Assembly: GCA_902388495.1 (NCBI GenBank)
Contig: CABMPP010000023.1
Location: 1-60,403, forward strand
Reading direction: 5' to 3'
Source: an uncultured Bacteroides sp.
Lineage (GTDB): Bacteria; Bacteroidota; Bacteroidia; Bacteroidales; Bacteroidaceae
Length of the DNA stretch: 60,403 bases
Shown: one piece after another, positions 1 through 7,612 of the stretch
How the letters are laid out: each line of letters opens with the position of its first letter
How positions within the stretch are numbered: the first letter of the stretch is position 1
The notes under the pieces: generated by a model
Told to the model about the DNA's origin: nothing
Seen by the model: only the letters and a program-made list of their open reading frames with translations
Databases searched by the model: none
Position numbers and translations under genes: made by a program

Positions 1-4
1 TTAT

Positions 5-65
5 GTAAGACCCCCTCCCCCCTACGGGGTACTCCCCCTTTCAGGCGGGAGAGTTTGAGATACTC
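5..65 (-). repeat. Dispersed GC-rich intergenic repeat, copy A
   Basis: Read on the minus strand, this 61-bp segment begins GAGTATCTCAAA, continues with GCCTGAAAGGGG and CCCGTAGGG, and ends in a G-rich run and TTAC. A second copy lies in the opposite orientation at 60336-60394, with roughly 80% identity by eye. Both copies are intergenic. The internal CCCC/GGGG tracts can pair into a short hairpin. This looks like a dispersed repeat family, not a gene. Its function is unknown. Confidence 0.6.
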
Positions 66-97
66 ATGTTTATCATTTCATTCATGTCTATATCAAT

Positions 98-211
98 ATG
101 AGTCAATCATCTTATATCGAACTCACATTATTTTTAACGAAAAAGAAACAGACATCTAACGAAATAGAGACAGGACTCTACGAGTATGAACTTCCTACTC
201 CGGCAGATTAA
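98..211 (+). CDS. Possible 37-residue small ORF, doubtful
   Basis: An ATG-to-TAA frame of 37 codons begins MSQSSYIELTLF and ends ELPTPAD. Its composition is protein-like (a mixed hydrophobic and charged stretch), but I see no clear promoter or ribosome binding site and no family match. It could be a small protein, a gene remnant or chance. The surrounding 66-97 and 212-366 stretches are AT-rich, and I see no other feature in them. Confidence 0.18.
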   Translation: MSQSSYIELTLFLTKKKQTSNEIETGLYEYELPTPAD

Positions 212-366
212 ACATCACAAATCATCAATAAACAAATTTGCGACAAAGCAAACGGTCTTTGGGTATTCGATCATATACTTATTTATTTTCTTGTACCTCA
301 TGATAAACCACTACTGATATCCATGCATGGCACAAATGATAGAAATGTGAACCATCATGTATTCCG

Positions 367-1347
367 CTAACCTATATGCCTGTATGAGAGGTGCAACCAC
401 CCCCAAACGCCCAGCACAATAACCAGCAACGTCTGTATGCCATGCACAATCAGTGCAAAGACACCGGCATCCGTAGCATTCACGCCATAAAGCATCATCA
501 TGGTGATGACGGCAAAGTGCCACGGCCCTGCCCCGTTGGGTGTAGGAACGATGACAGCAAAAGTTCCGCCGACAAACATCACCAATGCGGCAAGGAAACT
601 GAGGTGCTCTGTGAATTGGAAGCAATAGAAAGTAATATAGAAATGGTAAAAGTAGCAAACCCAAATAAGTAAGGTATAAAGAACGAACAACGGGACGTTC
701 TTCACATTCCGGAGCGACATCACACCTTCCCACACATTCAGTGCAATCCCCTTTACTTTCTCAAAGAAAGAAAGCATGCGCAGCAGGTAATACAAAAGCA
801 CGCACACACCGATGATACAGAAAAGAACGACATAGAACCAGGGAGACGTCACCAGATGCACCAGCGAAGGTATTTTTGTTCCCGTTTCTTCGAAGAACTG
901 AAGAAAGACGGGCATCTGTACCAGAAAAGTAATTCCGGTAATCAAGAGAATGCATAGCGTATCGACCAGTCGTTCGGTCACCACCGTGCCGAGGGATTTT
1001 GCAAAAGACACATTGTCATATTTGGCAAGCACCCCACAGCGGGAAACCTCTCCCACACGGGGCAATATCAGATTCGTGGCATAAGATACAAAGATGGCAT
1101 CCACACAATCGCTCGTTTTGGGATAGGCATCCAGCGGCTCCAATGTCTGTTTCCAACGCCATCCGCGGAACACATGGCACATAACGCCAAAGAACAACGA
1201 AAATGACATCCACCACCAGTTTGTACCGTGCAGAAGCACCTCTTCGGCTCTTGCAAAGTCAAAATCACGATACACCCAATAGAGGATAAAGCCGCCTAAC
1301 AGAATGGGTAAGACAACTTTCAATGTCTTTTTTAATAGTTTATTCAT
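367..1347 (-). CDS. YbhN/UPF0104-type integral membrane protein (flippase-like domain)
   Basis: A polytopic membrane protein of about 326 residues in the lysylphosphatidylglycerol synthase transmembrane / UPF0104 family. Hydrophobic segments run from LPILLGGFILYWVYRD near the N-terminus to a C-terminal VLGVWGWLHL segment. The family signatures are visible: a conserved polar stretch around SYATNLILPRVGEVSRC and PNGAGPWHFAV near the end. Family members are proposed to move or sense lipids; the substrate cannot be told here. I prefer the start MNKLLKK, where the hydrophobic N-terminus begins. An in-frame ATG seven codons upstream (1368) is possible. It is divergent from rsmA, and the two share a symmetric promoter region. 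Confidence 0.8.
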   Translation of the reverse strand: MNKLLKKTLKVVLPILLGGFILYWVYRDFDFARAEEVLLHGTNWWWMSFSLFFGVMCHVFRGWRWKQTLEPLDAYPKTSDCVDAIFVSYATNLILPRVGEVSRCGVLAKYDNVSFAKSLGTVVTERLVDTLCILLITGITFLVQMPVFLQFFEETGTKIPSLVHLVTSPWFYVVLFCIIGVCVLLYYLLRMLSFFEKVKGIALNVWEGVMSLRNVKNVPLFVLYTLLIWVCYFYHFYITFYCFQFTEHLSFLAALVMFVGGTFAVIVPTPNGAGPWHFAVITMMMLYGVNATDAGVFALIVHGIQTLLVIVLGVWGWLHLSYRHIG

Positions 1348-1378
1348 CTTGAATTCGTCATTCTTCAAAATTAAGGAT

Positions 1379-1386
1379 TACCTTTG
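1379..1386 (+). promoter_or_regulatory. Promoter -7 box for rsmA-mgtE
   Basis: TACCTTTG fits the Bacteroides -7 consensus TAnnTTTG. A well-spaced -33 TTG is not evident. Transcription would start near 1391 and give rsmA a leader of about 88 nt. Confidence 0.5.
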
Positions 1387-1454
1387 CTCCGCGAAGGCAG
1401 ACTGTATCTCAGTACAAAATTCTTAATGACGGGGTACAACCTGCATTCGCGGAG

Positions 1455-1462
1455 CAAAAGTA
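1455..1462 (-). promoter_or_regulatory. Promoter -7 box for the UPF0104-type gene
   Basis: On the minus strand this reads TACTTTTG, a match to TAnnTTTG. No good -33 element is seen. The transcript would start near 1450 and overlap, antisense, the 5' leader made by the rsmA promoter at 1379. Confidence 0.5.
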
Positions 1463-1478
1463 ACGATTTAGTTGATAC

Positions 1479-2288
1479 ATGAGATTAGTTAAACCCAAAA
1501 AGTTTCTCGGCCAACATTTCCTGAAAGACCTGAAGGTGGCGCAGGACATTGCCGACACGGTGGACGCTTGTCCCGGATTACCCATTCTGGAAGTAGGTCC
1601 GGGCATGGGCGTACTAACCCAGTTTCTTCTTCCTAAAGAGCGCATGGTCAAGGTAGTAGAGGTAGACTACGAGTCGGTGGCTTATCTGCGCGAGTCCTAT
1701 CCGCAACTGGAGGATTGCATCATTGAGGACGACTTCCTCAAGATGAACCTGCAACGATTGTTCGGCGGACAGCCCTTTGTACTGACGGGAAACTATCCTT
1801 ATAACATATCCAGCCAGATATTCTTCAAAATGCTGGACAACAAAGACCTGATACCGTGCTGCACGGGCATGATACAAAAAGAGGTTGCCGAACGCATTGC
1901 CGCCGGACCGGGCAGCAAAACATACGGCATCCTGAGTGTGTTGATACAGGCATGGTATAAGGTGGAATACCTATTCACCGTACATGAGCATGTATTCAAC
2001 CCGCCTCCGAAAGTGAAAAGTGCAGTCATCCGCATGACGCGCAATGACACGCAGGAACTGGGATGCGACGAAAAGTTGTTCAAGCAGGTGGTGAAGACCA
2101 CCTTCAACCAACGGCGCAAAACGCTGAGAAATTCAATAAAGCCGATACTTGGAAAAGACTGCCCGCTGACGGAAGATGTTTTATTCAACAAACGCCCGGA
2201 GCAGCTCTCGGTACAAGAATTCATCAATTTGACGAATGGAGTGGAAAAGGCACTGAAGGAGATTAATGAGAAACAAAGAAATGAATAA
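1479..2288 (+). CDS. rsmA: 16S rRNA (A1518/A1519-N6,N6)-dimethyltransferase RsmA/KsgA
   Basis: This enzyme dimethylates two adjacent adenines in helix 45 of 16S rRNA with S-adenosylmethionine, late in 30S assembly. At 269 residues it is of normal family length. It starts RLVKPKKFLGQHFL (KsgA N-terminal motif), has the SAM-binding LEVGPGMGVLT near residue 37, and the catalytic motif IV as GNYPYNIS near residue 105 (NYPY where NLPY is commonest). The C-terminal PPPKVKSAVIRM and FNQRRKTLRNSI segments are typical. mgtE follows after 13 bp, so the two are probably cotranscribed. Confidence 0.97.
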   Translation: MRLVKPKKFLGQHFLKDLKVAQDIADTVDACPGLPILEVGPGMGVLTQFLLPKERMVKVVEVDYESVAYLRESYPQLEDCIIEDDFLKMNLQRLFGGQPFVLTGNYPYNISSQIFFKMLDNKDLIPCCTGMIQKEVAERIAAGPGSKTYGILSVLIQAWYKVEYLFTVHEHVFNPPPKVKSAVIRMTRNDTQELGCDEKLFKQVVKTTFNQRRKTLRNSIKPILGKDCPLTEDVLFNKRPEQLSVQEFINLTNGVEKALKEINEKQRNE

Positions 2289-2301
2289 ATGATAATGTCC
2301 T

Positions 2302-3648
2302 ATGGAAATAGACCAAGAATACATAGACAAAGTCAAAAGCCTTATTGAGCAGAAAGACGCCGACAATGTAAAGTCGCTTTTGACCGACCTCCATCCGGCG
2401 GATATTGCAGAACTGTGCAACGATCTCGATCCGGAAGAGGCACGCTTCGTTTATCGCCTTCTCGACAATGAAACGGCCGCCGACGTATTGGTGGAAATGG
2501 ACGAAGACGTCCGGAAGGAATTCCTGGAACTCCTCCCTTCAGAAACCATCGCCAAGCGCTTTGTGGACTATATGGACACGGACGATGCCGTAGACCTGAT
2601 GCGCGAGCTCGATGAAGACAAGCAGGAAGAAATCCTCTCGCACATCGAAGACATCGAACAGGCCGGAGACATCGTAGACTTGCTGAAGTACGACGAAGAC
2701 ACCGCCGGTGGTTTGATGGGTACGGAAATGGTAACCGTCAACGAGAATTGGAGTATGCCGGAATGCCTGAAAGAGATGCGCCTGCAAGCCGAAAAGCTCG
2801 ACGAAATCTATTATGTATACGTCATCGACGATGAAGAACGCCTGCAAGGTGTCTTCCCGTTGAAGAAAATGATCACTTCCCCCTCCGTCTCCAAAGTGAA
2901 GCATGTGATGCGGAAAGATCCTATCTCCGTCCATGCAGATACCCCTATCGACGAAGTGGTACAGACAATCGAGAAGTACGACTTGGTGGCAGTCCCCGTT
3001 GTCGACAGCATCGGACGCCTGGTCGGTCAGATTACCGTGGACGACGTGATGGATGAGGTACGCGAACAGTCCGAACGTGACTATCAGTTGGCATCCGGTT
3101 TGTCTCAGGACGTAGAAACGGACGACAATGTGATGCGCCAGACCTCAGCCCGCCTTCCGTGGCTGCTCATCGGCATGATAGGCGGTATAGGCAACTCCAT
3201 GATATTGGGTAACTTCGACGCAACTTTTGCCGCTCATCCCGAGATGGCTCTCTACATCCCGCTGATTGGCGGTACGGGCGGAAACGTGGGAACCCAGTCT
3301 TCGGCCATCGTCGTGCAGGGTCTTGCCAACAGCTCGCTGGATGCCAAAGATACCTTCAGACAGGTGACCAAAGAAGCAGTGGTAGCGATTATCAATGCAA
3401 CCATCATCTCCTTACTGGTATATATCTATAACTTTATCCGGTTCGGCGGCACGGCCACTGTCACTTATTCCGTATCTATCAGCCTCTTTGCAGTCGTTAT
3501 GTTCGCCTCCATCTTCGGAACGCTGGTACCCATGACCCTGGAAAAGCTGAAAGTGGACCCAGCCATCGCCACCGGCCCCTTTATAGCCATTACCAACGAC
3601 ATTATAGGCATGATGCTATACATGGGTATCACCGTGTTGCTGTCGTAA
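2302..3648 (+). CDS. mgtE: Magnesium transporter MgtE
   Basis: An inner-membrane Mg2+ channel/transporter. The order of parts is the family standard: a cytoplasmic MgtE N-domain (roughly residues 1-130, with LHPADIAEL and the acidic DEDKQEEIL), a CBS-domain pair (about 130-255, containing MRKDPISV and VDSIGRLVGQITVDDVMDE), and a five-helix membrane domain (about 285-448) with RLPWLLIGM and GGTGGNVGTQSSAIVVQGL. It has 448 residues, full length. In this family Mg2+ bound by the N and CBS domains closes the pore, so gating by cell Mg2+ is expected. It lies 13 bp after rsmA. Confidence 0.96.
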   Translation: MEIDQEYIDKVKSLIEQKDADNVKSLLTDLHPADIAELCNDLDPEEARFVYRLLDNETAADVLVEMDEDVRKEFLELLPSETIAKRFVDYMDTDDAVDLMRELDEDKQEEILSHIEDIEQAGDIVDLLKYDEDTAGGLMGTEMVTVNENWSMPECLKEMRLQAEKLDEIYYVYVIDDEERLQGVFPLKKMITSPSVSKVKHVMRKDPISVHADTPIDEVVQTIEKYDLVAVPVVDSIGRLVGQITVDDVMDEVREQSERDYQLASGLSQDVETDDNVMRQTSARLPWLLIGMIGGIGNSMILGNFDATFAAHPEMALYIPLIGGTGGNVGTQSSAIVVQGLANSSLDAKDTFRQVTKEAVVAIINATIISLLVYIYNFIRFGGTATVTYSVSISLFAVVMFASIFGTLVPMTLEKLKVDPAIATGPFIAITNDIIGMMLYMGITVLLS

Positions 3649-3766
3649 AAACAAGAATCTTGAAAAAAAATCAAGTAAAAGTGTATGAAGTAATCATTTT
3701 ATTTCATTAATTTGTAACCTAATGTAACCCGAACGGGAGAAACCCGTTTCTAAAAAAGTAAATACA

Positions 3767-5620
3767 ATGACGGACACTCATGACACTAATCTCCCCGAAA
3801 AGCCGGCGGAATTAGAAGAAGAAAAGAAGGCAGCAGAGGTTTCTGAACCGGCAACAACAGAAACTCCCGCTGAGGAAATCGTTTCGGAAAAGCCGGTAGA
3901 GCCAGTTCAGAAGCTCACGAAGGAGGAAATCCTTGCCAAACTGAAAGAGGTTGCCGCAGATGTGGAAAACATCGCCAAACCGGAAATAGACAGTTTGAAG
4001 CAAGCTTTCTACAAAATACATAATGCTGAACAAGAAGCGGCCAAGAAACTGTTCGTTGAAAACGGAGGCGCCGTAGAGGACTTCATACCACAAGCAGACA
4101 GCGTGGAAGAGGAGTTCAAGAGTATCATGACCGTCATCAAAGAGAAAAGAAACGCACTGACTGCCGAAGTGGAGAAGCAGAAAGAAATGAATCTGCAAAT
4201 TAAGCTTTCGATCATAGAAGAGTTGAAAGAACTGGTGGAATCTCCTGATGACGCAAACAAGAGCTATACGGAATTCAAGAAGCTGCAACAGCAATGGAAC
4301 GAGGTAAAACTGGTGCCGCAAGCCAAAGTCAACGAACTCTGGAAAAACTATCAGCTTTATGTAGAGAAGTTCTACGACCTGCTGAAACTGAACAACGAAT
4401 TCCGCGAATACGACTTCAAGAAGAACCTGGAAATCAAGACTCACCTCTGCGAAGCCGCCGAAAAGCTGGCAGACGAACCGGATGTGGTTTCCGCCTTCCA
4501 CCAACTGCAAAAGCTGCACCAGGAGTTCCGCGATACGGGACCGGTCAGCAAAGAGTTGCGCGACGAAATATGGGCACGTTTCAAAGCGGCCTCTACCACC
4601 GTAAACCGCCGCCATCAGCAGCATTTCGAAGCTTTGAAGGAAACAGAGCAACACAATCTGGACCAAAAGACAGTGATCTGCGAAATCATTGAAGCCATAG
4701 ACTATAAAGAGTTGACCAACTTCTCATCTTGGGAAAACAAGACTCAGGAAATCATTGCCTTGCAAAACAAATGGAAAACCATCGGCTTTGCTCCGCAAAA
4801 GATGAATGTGAAGATTTTCGAGCGCTTCCGCAAAGCATGCGATGAATTCTTCCGCAAGAAAGGCGAATTCTTCAAGGCGCTGAAGGAAGGCATGAACGAA
4901 AACCTGGATAAGAAACGTGCACTCTGCGAAAAAGCCGAAGCATTGAAAGACAGCACCGACTGGAAGACCACTGCCGATGAATTGTCCAAGCTCCAAAAGG
5001 AATGGAAGACCATCGGTCCGGTAGCCAAGAAGTACTCGGATGCCGTTTGGAAACGCTTTATCTCCGCCTGCGATTATTTCTTCGAGCAGAAAAACAAAGC
5101 AACTTCTTCACAGCGTAGTGTAGAACAAGAGAATCTGGAAAAGAAAAGAGCCATTATCGAGAAACTGAATGGCATAGACGAAAGTACCGATACTGAAGAA
5201 GCCACCCAACAGGTGCGCGACCTCATGAAAGAGTGGAACAGCATCGGACACGTGCCTTTCAAAGAAAAAGATAAGATATACAAGCAGTATCACGGTCAGA
5301 TAGACAAACTGTTTGAACGTTTCAATATCAGCGCTTCAAACAAGAAACTGAGCAACTTCAAGTCGAGCATCAATTCTATCCAGGAAGGCAGTCCGCAGGC
5401 TCTTTACCGGGAACGCGAGAAGTTAATGCGTACTTTCGAGAATATGAAGAACGAATTGCAGACTTATGAAAATAATCTCGGCTTCCTGACCTCCTCTTCC
5501 AAGAAAGGTAACAGCCTGCTGACGGAAATCAACCGCAAGGTAGAGAAACTGAAGGCAGATATTGAACTTGTGAAAGAGAAAATCAAAGTGATTGACGAAA
5601 ACATCAAGAACGAAGGATAA
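3767..5620 (+). CDS. DUF349 repeat protein
   Basis: A 617-residue, highly charged, predicted cytoplasmic protein. The first 65 residues are a Glu/Pro/Ala-rich linker. The rest repeats a helical unit with a W near a K-x-IGxVP-like turn: QQWNEVKLVPQAK, EFRDTGPVSKELRDEIW, NKWKTIGFAPQ, KEWKTIGPVAKK and KEWNSIGHVPFKEK, about five DUF349 copies. The C-terminal 80 residues look coiled-coil. Function is not known; DUF349 proteins are widespread in Bacteroidetes. The 118-bp upstream gap contains a small hairpin (AACGGG/CCCGTT, 3732-3748). The gene is monocistronic, with a strong terminator after it. Confidence 0.9.
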   Translation: MTDTHDTNLPEKPAELEEEKKAAEVSEPATTETPAEEIVSEKPVEPVQKLTKEEILAKLKEVAADVENIAKPEIDSLKQAFYKIHNAEQEAAKKLFVENGGAVEDFIPQADSVEEEFKSIMTVIKEKRNALTAEVEKQKEMNLQIKLSIIEELKELVESPDDANKSYTEFKKLQQQWNEVKLVPQAKVNELWKNYQLYVEKFYDLLKLNNEFREYDFKKNLEIKTHLCEAAEKLADEPDVVSAFHQLQKLHQEFRDTGPVSKELRDEIWARFKAASTTVNRRHQQHFEALKETEQHNLDQKTVICEIIEAIDYKELTNFSSWENKTQEIIALQNKWKTIGFAPQKMNVKIFERFRKACDEFFRKKGEFFKALKEGMNENLDKKRALCEKAEALKDSTDWKTTADELSKLQKEWKTIGPVAKKYSDAVWKRFISACDYFFEQKNKATSSQRSVEQENLEKKRAIIEKLNGIDESTDTEEATQQVRDLMKEWNSIGHVPFKEKDKIYKQYHGQIDKLFERFNISASNKKLSNFKSSINSIQEGSPQALYREREKLMRTFENMKNELQTYENNLGFLTSSSKKGNSLLTEINRKVEKLKADIELVKEKIKVIDENIKNEG

Positions 5621-5643
5621 CGCAAGCTGACTTAATAAAAATG

Positions 5644-5688
5644 AAATCCGTCTCTATAAACTGCACCACAGTTTGAAGAGACGGATTT
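5644..5688. terminator. Bidirectional terminator between convergent genes
   Basis: A 12-bp perfect stem, AAATCCGTCTCT against AGAGACGGATTT, encloses a nested AAACTG/CAGTTT hairpin. It is followed by TTTTT-A-TTT on the plus strand and by a T-rich run on the minus strand. It can end both the DUF349 gene and the convergent purH-like gene. Confidence 0.9.
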
Positions 5689-5702
5689 TTATTTACCCTA
5701 TT

Positions 5703-6881
5703 TTAATGATGGAAAAGACGAATGCCGGTAAAGGCCATGGCAATGCCATACTTATCGCAAGTTTCAATAACATGGTCATCGCGTACAGAGCCTCCGGCTT
5801 GGGCGATATAGTCCACTCCACTCTTATGCGCACGCTCGATATTGTCGCCAAACGGGAAGAAAGCGTCCGAACCTAGAGCAACACCTTTCAGTGTGTCCAG
5901 CCATGCACGTTTTTCTTCGCGAGTCAGGACTTCCGGTTTCTCAGTGAAGAACTGTTGCCAAACACCATCAGCCAGCACATCTTCATGGTCATCACTGATA
6001 TAAACATCAATCGTATTGTCACGGTCGGCACGGCGGATTTTCTCTACCCAAGGCAAGTTCAGCACTTTGGGATGCTGGCGTAAATACCATATATCGGCCT
6101 TATTGCCAGCCAGACGGGTACAGTGAATACGGCTCTGCTGTCCGGCACCGATACCGATAGCCTGGCCATCCTTTACGTAGCATACCGAATTGGACTGTGT
6201 ATATTTCAAGGTAATCAGTGCAATCATCAAATCGCGTTTTGCAGCTTCCGGGAATTCCTTGTTCTGCGTCGGGATATTGGTGAACAGTTCATCGCCGTTC
6301 AGTTTGATTTCATTACGGCCTTGTTCAAAAGTGACTCCGAACACATCTTTATGTTCAATCGGAGCAGGCTTGTAATCGGGATTTATTTTAATCACGTTGT
6401 AAGTACCCTTACGCTTGTTCTTCAAGATTTCGAGCGCCTCTTCCGTATATCCCGGAGCAATGACGCCATCCGATACTTCCCGGTTGATGAAGCGTGCAGT
6501 GGCTTCGTCGCAAACATCACTCAAGGCGATGAAGTCGCCATAAGACGACATGCGGTCGGCACCGCGGGCACGTACATAGGCACTGGCAAGCGGAGAAAGT
6601 GGCAGATTGTCAACAAAATAAATCTTTTTCATTGTATCGTCCAGTTCCAGCCCTATTGCCGCACCTGCCGGGCTGACATGCTTGAATGAAGTTGCCGCCG
6701 GCATACCGGTAGCTTCTTTCAGTTCCTTCACCAACTGCCATCCGTTCAAAGCATCCATAAAGTTAATGTATCCCGGACGTCCATTCAGGACTTCGATAGG
6801 CAATTCCCCTTCCTGCATAAAGATGCGGGCCGGCTTCTGATTGGGGTTGCAGCCGTACTTGAGTTCTAGTTCCTTTGCCAT
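5703..6881 (-). CDS. AICAR transformylase-like protein (PurH C-terminal domain only)
   Basis: It resembles the AICAR formyltransferase half of PurH, which transfers a formyl group from 10-formyl-tetrahydrofolate to AICAR in purine synthesis. The family core is clear: LKYGCNPNQKPA at the start, the catalytic Lys-His in TSFKHVSPAGAA (about residues 65-76), YTQSNSVCYVKDGQAIGIGAGQQSR, and GSDAFFPFGDNIERA with AGGSVRDDHVI at the end. At 392 residues it lacks the N-terminal IMP cyclohydrolase domain of the usual 500-plus-residue PurH. The ORF begins cleanly at MAKELELKYG, so the absence looks like architecture, not truncation. Whether it replaces or duplicates PurH cannot be decided from this window. 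Confidence 0.9.
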   Translation of the reverse strand: MAKELELKYGCNPNQKPARIFMQEGELPIEVLNGRPGYINFMDALNGWQLVKELKEATGMPAATSFKHVSPAGAAIGLELDDTMKKIYFVDNLPLSPLASAYVRARGADRMSSYGDFIALSDVCDEATARFINREVSDGVIAPGYTEEALEILKNKRKGTYNVIKINPDYKPAPIEHKDVFGVTFEQGRNEIKLNGDELFTNIPTQNKEFPEAAKRDLMIALITLKYTQSNSVCYVKDGQAIGIGAGQQSRIHCTRLAGNKADIWYLRQHPKVLNLPWVEKIRRADRDNTIDVYISDDHEDVLADGVWQQFFTEKPEVLTREEKRAWLDTLKGVALGSDAFFPFGDNIERAHKSGVDYIAQAGGSVRDDHVIETCDKYGIAMAFTGIRLFHH

Positions 6882-6914
6882 AGTATTTTAATATGATTCG
6901 TTTTGCAAAACAGA

Positions 6915-6946
6915 GAAGCCCTACTAAGTTATCTTAGTAAGGCTTC
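6915..6946 (-). terminator. Terminator of tRNA-Gln
   Basis: GAAGCC-C-TACTAAG pairs with CTTAGTA-A-GGCTTC around a TTAT loop, with one internal mismatch. Reading on the minus strand it is followed by TGTTTTG. It lies 7 bp beyond the tRNA 3' end and separates the tRNA from the purH-like gene. Confidence 0.8.
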
Positions 6947-6952
6947 TTATGG

Positions 6953-7023
6953 TTGGGCTACCTGGATTCGAACCAGGAATGACAGGACCAGAATCTGTAG
7001 TGTTACCATTACACCATAGCCCA
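6953..7023 (-). tRNA. tRNA-Gln (anticodon CUG)
   Basis: Read on the minus strand, the acceptor strands TGGGCTA and TAGCCCA pair, with discriminator A and no encoded CCA. The D arm is GTGTAATGGTAACAC. The anticodon loop is TTCTGGT between ACAGA and CCTGT, giving CUG (31-39 is an A-C mismatch). The T arm is CCTGG-TTCGAAT-CCAGG. Gln is the only reading consistent with this anticodon. Confidence 0.95.
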
Positions 7024-7053
7024 ATATTTCAGGTCATTTCTGTTTTGCGGTTG

Positions 7054-7061
7054 CAAAGATA
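7054..7061 (-). promoter_or_regulatory. Promoter -7 box of tRNA-Gln
   Basis: The minus strand reads TATCTTTG, an exact TAnnTTTG match, 30 bp before the mature tRNA 5' end. A TTTTGTTTTGG stretch at about 7079-7088 on that strand can supply the -33 element. Confidence 0.65.
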
Positions 7062-7188
7062 CAAAGATTTCTATAAACCAAAACAAAATCGGACATTTTT
7101 TTCTTAAAAATCTGATAAGACACCGTAATCCAAAGGATTATATAACTAAAAAAAATCAAAAATTGAAAGAGTTTTCCCCTTTTACGTG

Positions 7189-7216
7189 TTTGATATGAGA
7201 AATCAACGTATATTTG
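7189..7216 (+). promoter_or_regulatory. Promoter of rsfS-ftsH-cdsA
   Basis: The -7 box TATATTTG lies at 7209-7216. TTTG at 7189-7192 could be the -33 element, although the 16-bp gap is shorter than the usual 19-20. Transcription would begin near 7221, about 23 nt before rsfS. Confidence 0.5.
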
Positions 7217-7243
7217 TCAACTGTTTTAATATAATAATGTATA

Positions 7244-7603
7244 ATGAACGAAACGAAAAGACTGATTCAACAGATAACAGAAGGTATTCAAGATAAAAAA
7301 GGAAAGAAAATCGTCATCGCAGACCTTACCAAAATAGGCGATACAATATGCAACTATTTCGTCATCTGCCAAGGTAATTCCCCCAGCCAAGTGGCCGCCA
7401 TTGTTGACTCCGTAAAGGATTTCACGCGTAAAGGTGCCGACACGAAGCCCTTTGCCGTGGACGGACTGCGCAATGCCGAATGGGTAGCTATGGACTATTC
7501 AGACGTATTAGTGCACGTATTCCTTCCTGAAACAAGGGAGTTCTATAACCTGGAGCACCTTTGGGCGGACGCCAAATTAACCCAAATCCCCGACCTCGAT
7601 TAA
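7244..7603 (+). CDS. rsfS: Ribosome silencing factor RsfS
   Basis: RsfS binds ribosomal protein L14 (uL14) and blocks subunit joining, lowering translation in starvation. At 119 residues it is normal length. Family features are KIVIADLTKIGDTICNYFVICQGNSPSQV, then VDGLRNAEWVAMDYSDVLVHVFLPETREFYNLEHLWADA, where WVAMDYSDVLVHVF and the YNLEHLW end are the diagnostic parts. It is first in a probable rsfS-ftsH-cdsA operon; ftsH follows after 9 bp. Confidence 0.96.
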   Translation: MNETKRLIQQITEGIQDKKGKKIVIADLTKIGDTICNYFVICQGNSPSQVAAIVDSVKDFTRKGADTKPFAVDGLRNAEWVAMDYSDVLVHVFLPETREFYNLEHLWADAKLTQIPDLD

Positions 7604-7612
7604 TTTAAACGT

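Larger units (their letters stand above)
1377..1464. repeat. 24-bp inverted repeat enclosing two inward-facing promoters
   Basis: The left arm at 1377-1400 and the right arm at 1441-1464 are inverted copies matching at 21 of 24 positions, separated by 40 bp. Both arms share the core TTTGCTCCGCGAA and a -7 box: TACCTTTG on the plus strand at 1379-1386 and TACTTTTG on the minus strand at 1455-1462. The arrangement sits between the divergent membrane-protein gene and rsmA. Confidence 0.75.
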
